Positions 26,331-34,317 of a DNA stretch of 64,000 nt are shown here, in pieces; the first letter of the stretch is position 1, and every line of letters begins with the position of its first letter. The notes beneath the pieces were generated by a model that searched no databases, was not told the origin of the DNA, and saw only the letters and a list, made by a program, of their open reading frames with translations. Location: assembly GCF_003287495.1 (NCBI RefSeq), contig NZ_PRLE01000001.1:682001-746000 (forward strand), given 5' to 3'. Position numbers and translations under genes: made by a program. This stretch comes from Faecalibacterium prausnitzii (GTDB taxonomy: Bacteria > Bacillota > Clostridia > Oscillospirales > Ruminococcaceae).

Positions 26331-26408
26331 TTCACGGTTGTTGCCAACGAATCAAATCGTGAATTGCGAGGCAGGGTGCGTCCTATTCAGGGCGCACCCT
26401 GTTTTTGT
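26331..26408 (+). repeat. Dispersed intergenic repeat, copy A
   Basis: It shares with 53367-53443 the core CACGGTTGTT-(3)-AACGAATCAAATCG, then GTGAATTGCGA, and a CAGGGTGCG/CGCACCCTG hairpin ending in a T-run. The first part forms an AATTCACG/CGTGAATT stem. It may act as a terminator. The short 26248-26330 segment before it shows only a possible remnant frame (VALIASFTGSAILNDLF). Confidence 0.75.
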
Positions 26409-26439
26409 TTTATCATGGTTGGGGGTACGTCAAAACGCA

Positions 26440-27192
26440 TCACCGCAACTCCTTATAGGTCTCTTCCGGCACCGGCTCGCACCACTCGTTAGAGGTGCCT
26501 TCGCCGGGCACTTCCACTGCCAGATGAGAGAACCAGCAATCGGGTGCGGCACCGTGCCAGTGCTTGACCTCCGGGGGAATGTTCACCACATCGCCCGGAT
26601 GCAGCTCCTGCGGAGCTTTGCCCCATTCCTGATAGTAGCCCCGGCCTGCCACGCAGACAAGGATCTGCCCGCCACCCTTTGCGGCATGATGGATGTGCCA
26701 GTTGTTCCGGCAGCCCGGCTCAAAGGTGACGTTGTAAATGCCAACCTGTGCGGTGGACAAGGGTGCCAGATAGCTTTTTCCACTGAAATACTGCGCAAAA
26801 CCGTCGTTGGCTGCGCCGATGGGGAACACCATTTCGCTCTGGTGCTGTGCCTTGGCATCCTCTGCAGCGTCCTCTGCCCAGACTTCCTTGGCCATACGGA
26901 AAGCCGCCCACGCCTTGGGCCAACCTACATAAAACGCCGCATGGGTCAGGATCTCTGCAATCTCAGTCCGGGTAATACCGTTGTTTTTTGCTGCCGTCAG
27001 GTGATACCGAAACGAGGAGTCCGTCAGTCCCTGCGCCATCAGTGCTACCACCGTCACAAGGCTGCGGTCCCGGAGGGAGAGTTTATCCTCTCGGCTCCAC
27101 ACCTGCCCGAATAGTACCTCATCGTTCAGTTCTGCAAATTTTGGCGCAAATTCGCCCAGAGCATCCCGCCCTGCTGTCTGTTTCACTGCCAT
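26440..27192 (-). CDS. Carboxymuconolactone decarboxylase/cupin fusion protein
   Basis: A 250-residue two-domain protein. The N-terminal half is a carboxymuconolactone decarboxylase-like fold (SLVTVVALMAQG ... ILTHAAFYVGWPKAW). It lacks an obvious CxxC peroxidase pair, so the activity is uncertain. The C-terminal half is a cupin with metal-binding HIHHAAKGGG and a later HWHG. The start MAVKQT at 27192 follows GGGAGGAA. It overlaps the upstream flavodoxin-like gene by 10 bp, forming a two-gene operon read from a MerR-type promoter. A role in detoxifying reactive aldehydes or quinones is plausible. Confidence 0.85.
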   Translation of the reverse strand: MAVKQTAGRDALGEFAPKFAELNDEVLFGQVWSREDKLSLRDRSLVTVVALMAQGLTDSSFRYHLTAAKNNGITRTEIAEILTHAAFYVGWPKAWAAFRMAKEVWAEDAAEDAKAQHQSEMVFPIGAANDGFAQYFSGKSYLAPLSTAQVGIYNVTFEPGCRNNWHIHHAAKGGGQILVCVAGRGYYQEWGKAPQELHPGDVVNIPPEVKHWHGAAPDCWFSHLAVEVPGEGTSNEWCEPVPEETYKELR

Positions 27193-27731
27193 GATACGTT
27201 CCTCCCCATCTCGTAAGCCTGTGCCATGGCAGGCGTACCGCACACTGCACCCGGCTCGTAAACGCCACCTGCTACAAGGACTCCCTTTTCCACGGCTCCT
27301 TCCACGCAGTCTGCATAGCCCCGGAAGCAGGCCAGCGTCGTGTCCGCAGAGGCTTTTTCCTCGTCTGCCATAGTGGTAATATAGTAGAACTCTTTGTCTT
27401 TAATCTCCTGCCACCGTGCCACAGTGCGGTCAATGACCGCTTTCAACTGAGCACTGATGGAGTAGAAGTATACCGGGCTTGCCAGCACAATGACATCGGC
27501 ATCGATCATCTTTTGCAGGATGTCTGCCATATCATCCTTGTGGACGCAGGCTCCGCCGTGGGTGCTGCAGTAGTAGCAGCCGGAACAGGGAGTCACCTTT
27601 TTCTCAGCGACCCGGATCTTTTCTGCTTTGTGCCCGGCATCCTGCGCTCCACGCAGAAATTCGTCGCATAGAATATCAGAGTTGCCGCCCTTCCGGGGAC
27701 TGCCAGACAAAATCAATACCTTCTTGCTCAT
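27183..27731 (-). CDS. Flavodoxin-like NADPH-dependent FMN reductase
   Basis: A 182-residue flavoprotein. SGSPRKGGNSD near the N-terminus is the FMN phosphate loop. The CSGCYYCSTHGGACVHKDD segment is the cysteine-rich signature of the iron-sulfur-flavoprotein/NADPH-dependent reductase group, and SPVYFYSISAQLKAVIDR follows. The real start is MSKKVLILSG at 27731 after AAGGAGG; the frame's earlier ATG lies inside the promoter. First gene of the MerR-controlled operon. Confidence 0.9.
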   Translation of the reverse strand: MSKKVLILSGSPRKGGNSDILCDEFLRGAQDAGHKAEKIRVAEKKVTPCSGCYYCSTHGGACVHKDDMADILQKMIDADVIVLASPVYFYSISAQLKAVIDRTVARWQEIKDKEFYYITTMADEEKASADTTLACFRGYADCVEGAVEKGVLVAGGVYEPGAVCGTPAMAQAYEMGRNVSWQ

Positions 27732-27789
27732 AGGAACCTCCTTGACAGCAGAGTGCATCCGCATTATGATGTTGATAAAGTTTGATTTT

Positions 27790-27820
27790 ATCATACAACT
27801 TAAAGCGTACTTTAAGTCAA
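27790..27820 (-). promoter_or_regulatory. MerR-type promoter with 19-bp spacer
   Basis: On the minus strand TTGACT (27820-27815) and TATGAT (27795-27790) are 19 bp apart, the overlong spacer of MerR-activated promoters. The spacer carries the palindrome ACTTAAAG-N4-CTTTAAGT. The divergent MerR gene starts 28 bp away. Confidence 0.85.
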
Positions 27821-27848
27821 GGGCTTTTTGAAAAAACGGAGGTTTCAG

Positions 27849-28316
27849 ATGATCTATACCGTAGGTGAAATGGCACAAAAGCTGGGCGTACCTGCCTCCA
27901 CCCTGCGCTACTACGACAAAGAAAGGTTACTTCCCTTTGTGGAGCGTTCCTCCGGCGGCATTCGGATGTTCCGGGAAAACGACTTCGAGTGGCTGCAGGT
28001 CATCCGCTGTATGAAAAAAGCCGGAATGTCCATCAAGGATATCCGGCAGTATATTGAGCTTTCCATGCAGGGAGACGACACCATTGACACCCGGCTGGAA
28101 ATGTTCCGGCACCAGCGGGAGGTACTCACCCAGCAGATCCAGCAGTTACAGCATACGCTGGAGACCGTGGAGTATAAATGCTGGTTCTATGAAGCCGCCA
28201 AAGCCGCTGGGACAGTGGATGTCCCCGGTGCAATGACCGATGCGGACGTGCCGGAGCAGTTCCGTGCCATCCGACAGGAGCTGCGGGGACAGAAGATTCC
28301 GAATAGCGAAAGATAA
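27849..28316 (+). CDS. MerR family transcriptional regulator
   Basis: A 155-residue regulator. The helix-turn-helix YTVGEMAQKLGVPASTLRYYDKE and wing SGGIRMFRENDFEWL are canonical, followed by a dimerisation coiled coil (about residues 80-115). ATG 27849 follows CGGAGG. The frame is open to a TTG at 27828, but that has no ribosome site. It is divergent from the flavodoxin/cupin operon, whose promoter it should twist into activity. The inducer-binding tail has a single Cys (YKCWFYE) and is unlike metal sensors, so a small organic inducer is likely. Confidence 0.92.
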   Translation: MIYTVGEMAQKLGVPASTLRYYDKERLLPFVERSSGGIRMFRENDFEWLQVIRCMKKAGMSIKDIRQYIELSMQGDDTIDTRLEMFRHQREVLTQQIQQLQHTLETVEYKCWFYEAAKAAGTVDVPGAMTDADVPEQFRAIRQELRGQKIPNSER

Positions 28317-28353
28317 GAAATGCCGTTCCAGTTGATTTTGGAACGGCATTTCT
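28316..28353. terminator. Bidirectional terminator
   Basis: The stem AGAAATGCCGTTCC (28316-28329) with its complement at 28340-28353 lies between the convergent MerR and DUF6061 genes. Confidence 0.85.
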
Positions 28354-28354
28354 C

Positions 28355-28606
28355 TTAATCTTCTAACCCATGGTTCCCGGTTACGTTTTTCAAATATTCC
28401 TCCGGGTCACCGTTCAGAATCAAATCCGCATAGCCAAGCGGGTCATTGTAGATAAGATAATCCAGTTCTGACCTCTGCGCCATAGTAACATCCAGTGCAT
28501 CCTCGACCCCGGTGCAGTCGATGGAAATCTTTCTCCCATCCCGGAGCAGCAGTTCCACGCAGCCGGTGTCCATGTTGAAATGGCAAGCTCTTGCATCGTA
28601 CTTCAT
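28355..28606 (-). CDS. DUF6061 family protein
   Basis: An 83-residue protein of unknown function. The C-terminal ELDYLIYNDPLGYADLILNG and DPEEYLKNV are the conserved part. Two broken relatives lie head to head at 62098-62380 in this window, so the family is repeated in this genome. It starts at ATG 28606 after GGAAAGGA. It is single-gene and convergent with the MerR gene. Confidence 0.8.
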   Translation of the reverse strand: MKYDARACHFNMDTGCVELLLRDGRKISIDCTGVEDALDVTMAQRSELDYLIYNDPLGYADLILNGDPEEYLKNVTGNHGLED

Positions 28607-28725
28607 ACTCGTGTCCTTTCCGCCTTACGGCACTCTCACCGTGGTCTGTCGTGCTTTCTTATGATAAGGTCTAGGACGTTTTTCGATGGAAGCAGGGGAT
28701 TCGTTCTGTTTTCCGAAGAACACAA

Positions 28726-28767
28726 AAAATCCGAACCTTTCTCCTATCGGAAAAAAGTTCGGATTTT
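28726..28767 (-). terminator. Terminator downstream of tRNA fragment
   Basis: AAAATCCGAAC/GTTCGGATTTT stem, with a T-run on the minus strand. It is probably the original terminator of the tRNA-Lys unit. Confidence 0.7.
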
Positions 28768-28774
28768 GTTGTTG

Positions 28775-28819
28775 TGGTGCACCTCCAGGGACTCGAACCC
28801 TGGGCCCACTGATTAAGAG
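28775..28819 (-). pseudogene. 3' fragment of tRNA-Lys(CTT), attachment-site scar
   Basis: The minus strand reads CTCTTAATCAG (anticodon loop plus 3' stem), then a variable region, the T-arm AGGGTTCGAGTCCCT, and GGTGCACCA ending in CCA. The 5' half is absent; the sequence upstream does not pair with the anticodon or acceptor stems. A 45-bp 3' tRNA end without its 5' half is what integration of an element into a tRNA gene leaves at the far attachment site. Confidence 0.75.
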
Positions 28820-29223
28820 AAGCCAACGTGCAACAATCGTCAATTTTCAGAATTGCGTCAATTCGTTATTTTTATCGTTTTATCGTAAATTTGCGTTTTG
28901 CATCTGCTGCATTCTTTGCACCTGTTGTCCCCTCTCGCATCCGTTATCCAGCCGTTCCGGTGTGCAAAAAGTGTGCAAAAGTGTGCAGAGACAAAATCAG
29001 CCTCTTAAAACAGGCATCGGATTTTTATGCAAAGCCGGGAAAATGGGCTGGTTTGGCTCGAAAATGGCATCCGCAATTTCACCTGTTTAAACCACGCATC
29101 AAATGTACATCAACAACTACGATTCATGGCAGGGATTTGGACAACTGCGATCTCTTATAAATCCAAAGCAGCTCTTTCTATGTGGACTTTTCTGGGTGGA
29201 AACACCTAAAAGGTTCACATTTT
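28820..29223. other. Gene-free region with arm-type tandem repeats
   Basis: There is no gene in 400 bp. GTGTGCAAAA occurs three times in tandem at 28960-28990 with a 10-11 bp period, as in arm-binding sites of tyrosine integrases. Together with the tRNA fragment it looks like the end of an integrated element whose integrase is gone. Confidence 0.5.
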
Positions 29224-30588
29224 TTATTTTACCGGCAGCCAGGCCGTTGCTTTTGCTCCGCAGTGGGTGTTCTGCCCAAACACTGCCCTGCCGCCATGGG
29301 CGGCGGCGATCTGCTGCACTACATACAGGCCAAGGATATGAGGCGCATTTTCGGCAGGCTCCGCAGCGTTCAGTGCCACCAGAACGGCAGCCGGATAGCC
29401 AATACCGTCATCTGCCACGGTCAGGCAGAAGCGCTCTCCTACCTGCCGGGTGTGCACGGTAATGTTCACCGGCTTTGGGTTATGCCGGACGCTGTTGTTC
29501 ATCAGGTTTTCCAGCAGCCGTGCCAGCAGCGCCTCATCCACCGAAAGCACTGTCTGCTCTGCTGGTTCTTCCTGTTCCAGTGTGATCTCGCAGCGCTCTG
29601 CCAGTGGGCTTTCACAGAACTGCGCCACCAGCTGCCGGAACAGCGGCCCTGCCCGGAGGTCTTTCCGGCGCAGAGGTTGGGCACCGTATTCCAGCTTACT
29701 GGTCAGGTTCAGGTCATCAATGAGGGTGCGCAGCTTTTCGCACTGGGTGCGGATGCCGGTCGCTTTCTGCCGGGAGCTGTCCGGCAAAAGTGCATCCTGT
29801 TCCAGCTGCTCCGCCCAGCCTAAGATCAGCGCCAGCGGGGTGCGCACGTCATGGCTGACCCCTGCGATCCACTGGGTGCGGGCGTTGTCCCGCCGGGAAA
29901 GCATCTCATTTTTGGCTTGCAGCTGCGCCCCGGTCTGGTTCAGCTTTTCTGCCAGTTCCCCGGCAAAACCGTCGGTAGGCAGCCGGACGGTCTGTCCCTG
30001 CGCCAGTGCATCCAGACCGTTTGCCACGGTCTCCAGCCGCTTTGCCCCCCGCCAGCTCAACCAAAAGCAGAGAACCAGACCCAGCAACAGCATTCCCAGC
30101 GCTGCTGCCGGGAGCACCCGCACCATGCTCAGAGCAAAGTCCGGTGAGCTGTAAATGCTGTACTTCCACAGGCTCCCCTTTGGCAGCCCGATGACGAACA
30201 GTCCGTAGGGTTCTGTCCAGCAGAACACCGGGTAATCCGCCAGATACCAGCGGGCAAATTTGGCGATATCGCCGGGAGTGTAGGCATGGTTCAGATCCTG
30301 CGGCAGGCCGTAGCTCCAGCGGATGTTTCCCACATCGTCCAGCACCATCGCCCACTCGTAGCCGTTCATCCATTCCTGCGGGGTGCGTTCTGCCCCAAAG
30401 GCAAGCCCTTCGGCGGTCTCCACCATGGAATCCGCGATCTCGCTGGAGGAGTACTCCCGCTGCGGCAGGCGGCAACTCTCCTGCCAGCCCAGCCAGCCCA
30501 GCACCGCAATACCGGAAAACAACAGCAGCAGAACAATGCCCACCGCCGCCAGCACATACCGCCGGATCAGGCGCACAAAGGTTTTCAT
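29224..30588 (-). CDS. Sensor histidine kinase
   Basis: A 454-residue membrane kinase. Transmembrane helices lie at about residues 11-33 and 157-179, bracketing an outer sensing domain with several Trp and Tyr residues. A HAMP-like linker and HisKA follow (AGVSHDVRTPLALI, with the phospho-accepting His). The ATPase boxes are NLMNNSVRHNPK, DDGIGYP and ILGLYVVQQIAAAHGG. The start overlaps the response regulator stop by 4 bp. The divergent ABC genes at 31470 are the probable targets. Confidence 0.92.
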   Translation of the reverse strand: MKTFVRLIRRYVLAAVGIVLLLLFSGIAVLGWLGWQESCRLPQREYSSSEIADSMVETAEGLAFGAERTPQEWMNGYEWAMVLDDVGNIRWSYGLPQDLNHAYTPGDIAKFARWYLADYPVFCWTEPYGLFVIGLPKGSLWKYSIYSSPDFALSMVRVLPAAALGMLLLGLVLCFWLSWRGAKRLETVANGLDALAQGQTVRLPTDGFAGELAEKLNQTGAQLQAKNEMLSRRDNARTQWIAGVSHDVRTPLALILGWAEQLEQDALLPDSSRQKATGIRTQCEKLRTLIDDLNLTSKLEYGAQPLRRKDLRAGPLFRQLVAQFCESPLAERCEITLEQEEPAEQTVLSVDEALLARLLENLMNNSVRHNPKPVNITVHTRQVGERFCLTVADDGIGYPAAVLVALNAAEPAENAPHILGLYVVQQIAAAHGGRAVFGQNTHCGAKATAWLPVK

Positions 30589-31304
30589 GCTTCTTCCCCC
30601 TTTGTCAGCTTATAGCCAATGCCCCGCACCGTCCGCAGAAACTGCGGCGCACCGGGTTCGGCTTCCAGCTTCTCCCGCAGATGCCGGATATGTACACCCA
30701 GACTGTTCTCATAGCCATAGTAATCTGCGCCCCAGACCGCCGCACAAAGAGCATCGTAGGTAACGACGTGTCCCCGGTTCTCTGCCAATTTCCGCAGCAG
30801 CACCAGCTCGGTAGCGGTCAGCGTCAGTGTTTTGCCCTCTGGCAGGGTAACAATGGCATCATTCAGGTCTACGCACCGCTCCCCCAGCTGCAAAGGTGCC
30901 GGTTTTGTACGGGACAGCTCTGCCCGGTACGCCCGCTGCAAAATATGCTGCACCCGCAGCAGCAGTTCCTGCATCAGAAAGGGCTTGGTCAGGTAGTCAT
31001 CTGCGCCAAGACCCAGCCCGAACAGACGGTCGGCATCCGCATCCTGTGCGGAGAGAAACAGTGCCGGAACATCCGCTTTTTCCCGCAGCGCCCGGAACAG
31101 CGAAAAGCCATCCCCATCCGGCAGGTTGATATCCAGGATCATCAGCTCCGGCTGCTCTGCTGCAAAGCAGGCGCGGGCAGCGGCGCAGCTTTGGGCGGTT
31201 CTGATATGGCCATATCCTGCGCCCCGCAGCTGCTCACACAGCAGTGCCAGCAGCTCGGCGTTGTCGTCCACAAGCAGGAGCTTTGCATCATAAACGGTAT
31301 CCAT
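30585..31304 (-). CDS. OmpR family response regulator
   Basis: A 239-residue regulator. The receiver has DDN near the N-terminus, the phospho-acceptor Asp in LMILDINLPDGDG, and a Lys in LTKPFLM. The winged helix ends in HIRHLREKLE ... VRGIGYKL. It starts after AAAGGAGAA. Three TTTAAG-type direct repeats in the 31374-31412 region between it and the ABC operon fit its binding sites. Confidence 0.93.
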   Translation of the reverse strand: MDTVYDAKLLLVDDNAELLALLCEQLRGAGYGHIRTAQSCAAARACFAAEQPELMILDINLPDGDGFSLFRALREKADVPALFLSAQDADADRLFGLGLGADDYLTKPFLMQELLLRVQHILQRAYRAELSRTKPAPLQLGERCVDLNDAIVTLPEGKTLTLTATELVLLRKLAENRGHVVTYDALCAAVWGADYYGYENSLGVHIRHLREKLEAEPGAPQFLRTVRGIGYKLTKGEEA

Positions 31305-31373
31305 AAGGGCAGTTCTCCTTTCCCGCCTTTACTATACCACACTTTTTGCGCCGCAGCGGAAAACACCTGCAAA

Positions 31374-31428
31374 TTTAAGGGTAAATTAAGCTGCGCTTCC
31401 GGTCAGTTTAAGGCAGCGGGTGTATTCT
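31374..31428 (+). promoter_or_regulatory. Response-regulator boxes and -10 of ABC operon
   Basis: TTTAAG/ATTAAG/TTTAAG begin at 31374, 31385 and 31407, spaced 11 and 22 bp. A TATTCT -10 is at 31423-31428. The last repeat lies just after the -35 position. Confidence 0.5.
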
Positions 31429-31469
31429 GGCATCGTTCCGAAAACCATTAATGCGAAAGGAGACCATTT

Positions 31470-32396
31470 ATGAAACCTGTGATCGAGACCCATGCCCTTT
31501 GCAAAAGCTACCATGGCCGTCCGGTGGTGGATCATTTGAACCTGACTGTCCCGGAGGGCTGTGTTTACGGATTTTTAGGCCCCAACGGTGCGGGCAAATC
31601 CACCACCATGAAGATGCTGCTGGGGCTTGTACACCCCACCGGTGGCAGTGTGGAACTGCTGGGACACACCCTGAACGAAGTAAACCGCATTGCCCTGCTG
31701 CGGCAGACCGGCAGTCTGATCGAATCCCCTTCCGGTTACCTGCACCTGACTGCCCGGGAAAATCTTTCCATCGTGGCTGACTTGAAAGACGTGGACCGGA
31801 AGGACATCAGCCGGGTGCTGGAGATCGTGCACCTGACCAAAGACGCTGACCGGAAGGTGGGGCAGTATTCCCTTGGTATGAAGCAGCGGCTGGGCATTGC
31901 CATGGCGCTGCTGGGCAGCCCCAAACTACTGATCTTGGACGAACCCACCAACGGTCTGGATCCGGCGGGCATTCAGGAGATGCGCAGTCTGATTGCTTCC
32001 ATGCCCCAGACCACCGGAGCCACCGTGCTGATCTCCAGCCACCTGCTGGGCGAGATCGAGCAGATGGTGGATCAGGTGGGCATCCTGAACCACGGCAGGC
32101 TGCTGTTCGAGGGTTCTTTACAGCAACTGCAAAAGCACAGCCGGGGCGGCATTCTGCTGCGAGTGCTGGACGCACCCAAAGCCGCAGCCGTCCTGCAGCA
32201 GCAGGGAGTAAAAGCCGCTGCACCGGCAGACCAGCCGGACACCCTGCAGTTGCCCCCGCTGCCGGACGAAGCGCTGGCGGCGCTGGTCTGTACCCTTGCC
32301 GAAAGCGGCGTGGGCGTGGTGGGACTGACAGCACAGACAAAGAGCCTTGAGGACATCTTCCTCAGCCTGACCCAGACCAGCGGGGAGGTGGCGTAA
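31470..32396 (+). CDS. ABC ATP-binding protein, lantibiotic-protection type
   Basis: A 308-residue ATPase. Walker A is GPNGAGKST, the signature is YSLGMKQRLGIAMALL and Walker B is LLILDEPTNGLDP. The C-terminal extension of about 90 residues is typical of the DrrA/BcrA/MutF type. It heads a three-gene operon with two ABC-2 permeases (gaps of 1 and 4 bp). That composition, beside a two-component system, is the pattern of lantibiotic immunity or bacitracin-type exporters; no lantibiotic structural or modification gene is present here. Confidence 0.92.
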   Translation: MKPVIETHALCKSYHGRPVVDHLNLTVPEGCVYGFLGPNGAGKSTTMKMLLGLVHPTGGSVELLGHTLNEVNRIALLRQTGSLIESPSGYLHLTARENLSIVADLKDVDRKDISRVLEIVHLTKDADRKVGQYSLGMKQRLGIAMALLGSPKLLILDEPTNGLDPAGIQEMRSLIASMPQTTGATVLISSHLLGEIEQMVDQVGILNHGRLLFEGSLQQLQKHSRGGILLRVLDAPKAAAVLQQQGVKAAAPADQPDTLQLPPLPDEALAALVCTLAESGVGVVGLTAQTKSLEDIFLSLTQTSGEVA

Positions 32397-32397
32397 G

Positions 32398-33147
32398 ATG
32401 GCAGCTTTCCGTGCAGAACTGCAAAAAGCTCACCGTAGGCACGACCTTGCTCTCTGCCTGCTCATTCCCGGCATTGTCGTGCTGTGGGTGGGCGGCCTTG
32501 CTCCGGCAGACCCGGAGGAGCTTGCCAACGGTTACAGCGCCCTGCTTTACAGCCTGCCCGTCATTGAAGCCATTCTGATGCCGGTGATGATGGCAGTGCT
32601 GGCCTCCCGGCTGTGGGATATGGAGATCAAAGGCAACACCGCCAAGCTGCTCTACACCCTGCAGAGCCGCCGAAGCCTGTTTGCAGGCAAGGTGGTCTTT
32701 GGAGTGCTGGAGGTGCTGTTGGTCACGGTGCTGGAGCTGGCCTGTGTTCCGGTGCTGGGGCGTGTCCATGGTTATACCGAAGCCTTTCCCACTGGGCAGC
32801 TGGTCTATCTGTTCGTCTGCACGCTGGCGGTGGACACAATGCTCTTCTTTGGCGAATTTCTGCTGATGCTGTGGGTGGGCAATCCCCTGCCGGCGCTCTG
32901 CGTGGGCATCGTAGGGGCGCTGGTGGGTCTGTTCTCTGCTTTTATGCCGCCGCTTGCCAGTTACTTTGTGCCTTTTGGGTACTACATCCCTCTAAGCGCC
33001 TACGAAGTGGCGAACTGGGACAAGGCTACCCACACCGTCACCTACGGCACCCGCCCCTTCAACTGGGGGCTGCTGGCCTTCACCCTTGCGCTGGGCGCTG
33101 TGCTGTTTGCCCTTGCGTGGCGCAAGGTACAGGACGAGGAGGTATAA
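32398..33147 (+). CDS. ABC-2 type permease (MutE/EpiE-like)
   Basis: A 249-residue membrane protein with about six helices, including segments near residues 18-34, 50-66, 98-115, 138-156 and 159-176. It starts one base after the ATPase stop. The segment RLWDMEIKGNTAKLLYTLQSRRS is the cytoplasmic loop commonly seen in lantibiotic-protection permeases. It pairs with the following permease. Confidence 0.85.
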   Translation: MAAFRAELQKAHRRHDLALCLLIPGIVVLWVGGLAPADPEELANGYSALLYSLPVIEAILMPVMMAVLASRLWDMEIKGNTAKLLYTLQSRRSLFAGKVVFGVLEVLLVTVLELACVPVLGRVHGYTEAFPTGQLVYLFVCTLAVDTMLFFGEFLLMLWVGNPLPALCVGIVGALVGLFSAFMPPLASYFVPFGYYIPLSAYEVANWDKATHTVTYGTRPFNWGLLAFTLALGAVLFALAWRKVQDEEV

Positions 33148-33151
33148 AACC

Positions 33152-33886
33152 ATGCTGAAACGCTGTATTCTTGCGGAGAACCGCAAACTCCACGCATCCC
33201 CCATCTGGGCAATGTTCTTTGTGCTGCCCATTCTTTCGGCCACCTATGGCACTTTCAATTATCTGCAAAATCTTGAGATCCTCACCGATGGCTGGTATAG
33301 CCTGTGGACCCAGCACACCCTGTTTTATTCCATGCTCTTCTTCCCTGCCATGGTAGCCACCTATGCTGCCTACTTGTGGCGGCTGGAACATCTGGGGCAC
33401 AACTGGAACCTGATCATGGCAAGCCCTGTACCGCCGCTGGACCTGTTTGCCGCAAAGTTTGCGGTGGTGACGAAGCTGGCGCTGCTGACTCACGGCTTTG
33501 TGTTTGCGCTGTTCGTGTTCTGCGGCAAGGTATTTGCCCATCTGCCCGGGCTGCCGCCGGTCACCTTACCTCTGTTTTTACTGCGGGGACTGCTGGGGGC
33601 GTTGGCTGTCATTGCCGCACAGCTGGTGCTGGCCATGGTCATCCGCAGCTTTGCCGTGCCCATTTTTTGGGGGCTGCTGGGCGGCATTACCGGCATCTTT
33701 ATCAGCTCCAAAGGCTTTGGAATCCTGTGGCCCTATTCCCTGATGCAGCTGGGTATGAACTCCAACAGAAGTGCGGATGCTCTGGCGGGCAGCTACGGGC
33801 TGTTTGCCTTCAGCTGCATCTTCTGGCTGGGGACAATGTTTCTTCTGGCATGGCTGCTTTTACGCCGGGAGGATGTGCGGGCATAA
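33152..33886 (+). CDS. ABC-2 type permease (MutG-like)
   Basis: A 244-residue membrane protein with about six helices. It starts at ATG 33152 after GAGGAGG. RLEHLGHNWNLIMASPVPP resembles the matching loop of the partner permease (WDMEIKGNTAKLLYT), showing common ancestry. Third gene of the exporter operon. Confidence 0.85.
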   Translation: MLKRCILAENRKLHASPIWAMFFVLPILSATYGTFNYLQNLEILTDGWYSLWTQHTLFYSMLFFPAMVATYAAYLWRLEHLGHNWNLIMASPVPPLDLFAAKFAVVTKLALLTHGFVFALFVFCGKVFAHLPGLPPVTLPLFLLRGLLGALAVIAAQLVLAMVIRSFAVPIFWGLLGGITGIFISSKGFGILWPYSLMQLGMNSNRSADALAGSYGLFAFSCIFWLGTMFLLAWLLLRREDVRA

Positions 33887-34005
33887 AGCAGAAACCTGCA
33901 TATCCGCTCCTGTCAAGAGGGTGACAAGGCAACAACGGCCAAAGCGTTTCATTCTCACCCTCAAACCATCTTCATCCCGGTTTCGTCCCGGTTTGCAGAA
34001 TGCCC

Positions 34006-34034
34006 TTGCAATCCGAAAGAAGCCGTGCTATAAT
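34006..34034 (+). promoter_or_regulatory. Promoter of the riboflavin operon
   Basis: TTGCAA at 34006-34011, 17 bp, TATAAT at 34029-34034, followed about 20 bp later by the riboswitch. Confidence 0.8.
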
Positions 34035-34054
34035 GCCGCTATAATTGAATCAGA

Positions 34055-34163
34055 AATCTTCAGGGCAGGGTTCGATTCCCTACCGGTGGTACAGCCCACG
34101 AGCCGTAAGGCATGATTCGGTGAAACTCCGAAGCCGACAGTACAGTCTGGATGAAAGAAGATA
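34055..34163 (+). ncRNA. FMN riboswitch (RFN element)
   Basis: The conserved blocks occur in order: CTTCAGGGCAGGGTTCGATT, CCCTACCGGTGGT, AGCCCACGAGC, GATTCGGTGAAACTCCGAAG, CCGACAGTACAGTCTGGATG and AAAGAAGA. It senses FMN and should shut off the rib operon when flavin is plentiful. A terminator hairpin (34273-34300) completes the switch. Confidence 0.97.
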
Positions 34164-34272
34164 CCAAGCGCAGAGCCCACACGGTTCGGCGCTTGTGGAG
34201 GCTGCTCTGGGATGCGTTTGCATTCTGGAGCTTTCTTTTTTGCACAAGGGTCCCTTGTGTCTTTTCGCCTTA

Positions 34273-34300
34273 CCCTGAACGTTTTTGTTCAGGGCTTTTT
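34273..34300 (+). terminator. Riboswitch-controlled terminator
   Basis: CCCTGAAC (34273-34280) pairs with GTTCAGGG (34287-34294) and is followed by CTTTTT, directly upstream of the ribD ribosome site. Confidence 0.88.
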
Positions 34301-34317
34301 CTTTTGGAGGCGACACG

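Noticed and set aside
28960-28990. CRISPR-like repeats
   Set aside because: Three tandem 10-bp units without spacers; arm-type integrase sites fit better. No CRISPR array or cas gene was found in the window.
28625-29160. Short frames around the tRNA fragment
   Set aside because: They run through tRNA sequence, terminator and repeats; no start signals.
29224-33886. Complete lantibiotic production cluster
   Set aside because: No precursor peptide, LanM/LanB/LanC or protease gene is visible; only sensing and export are present.
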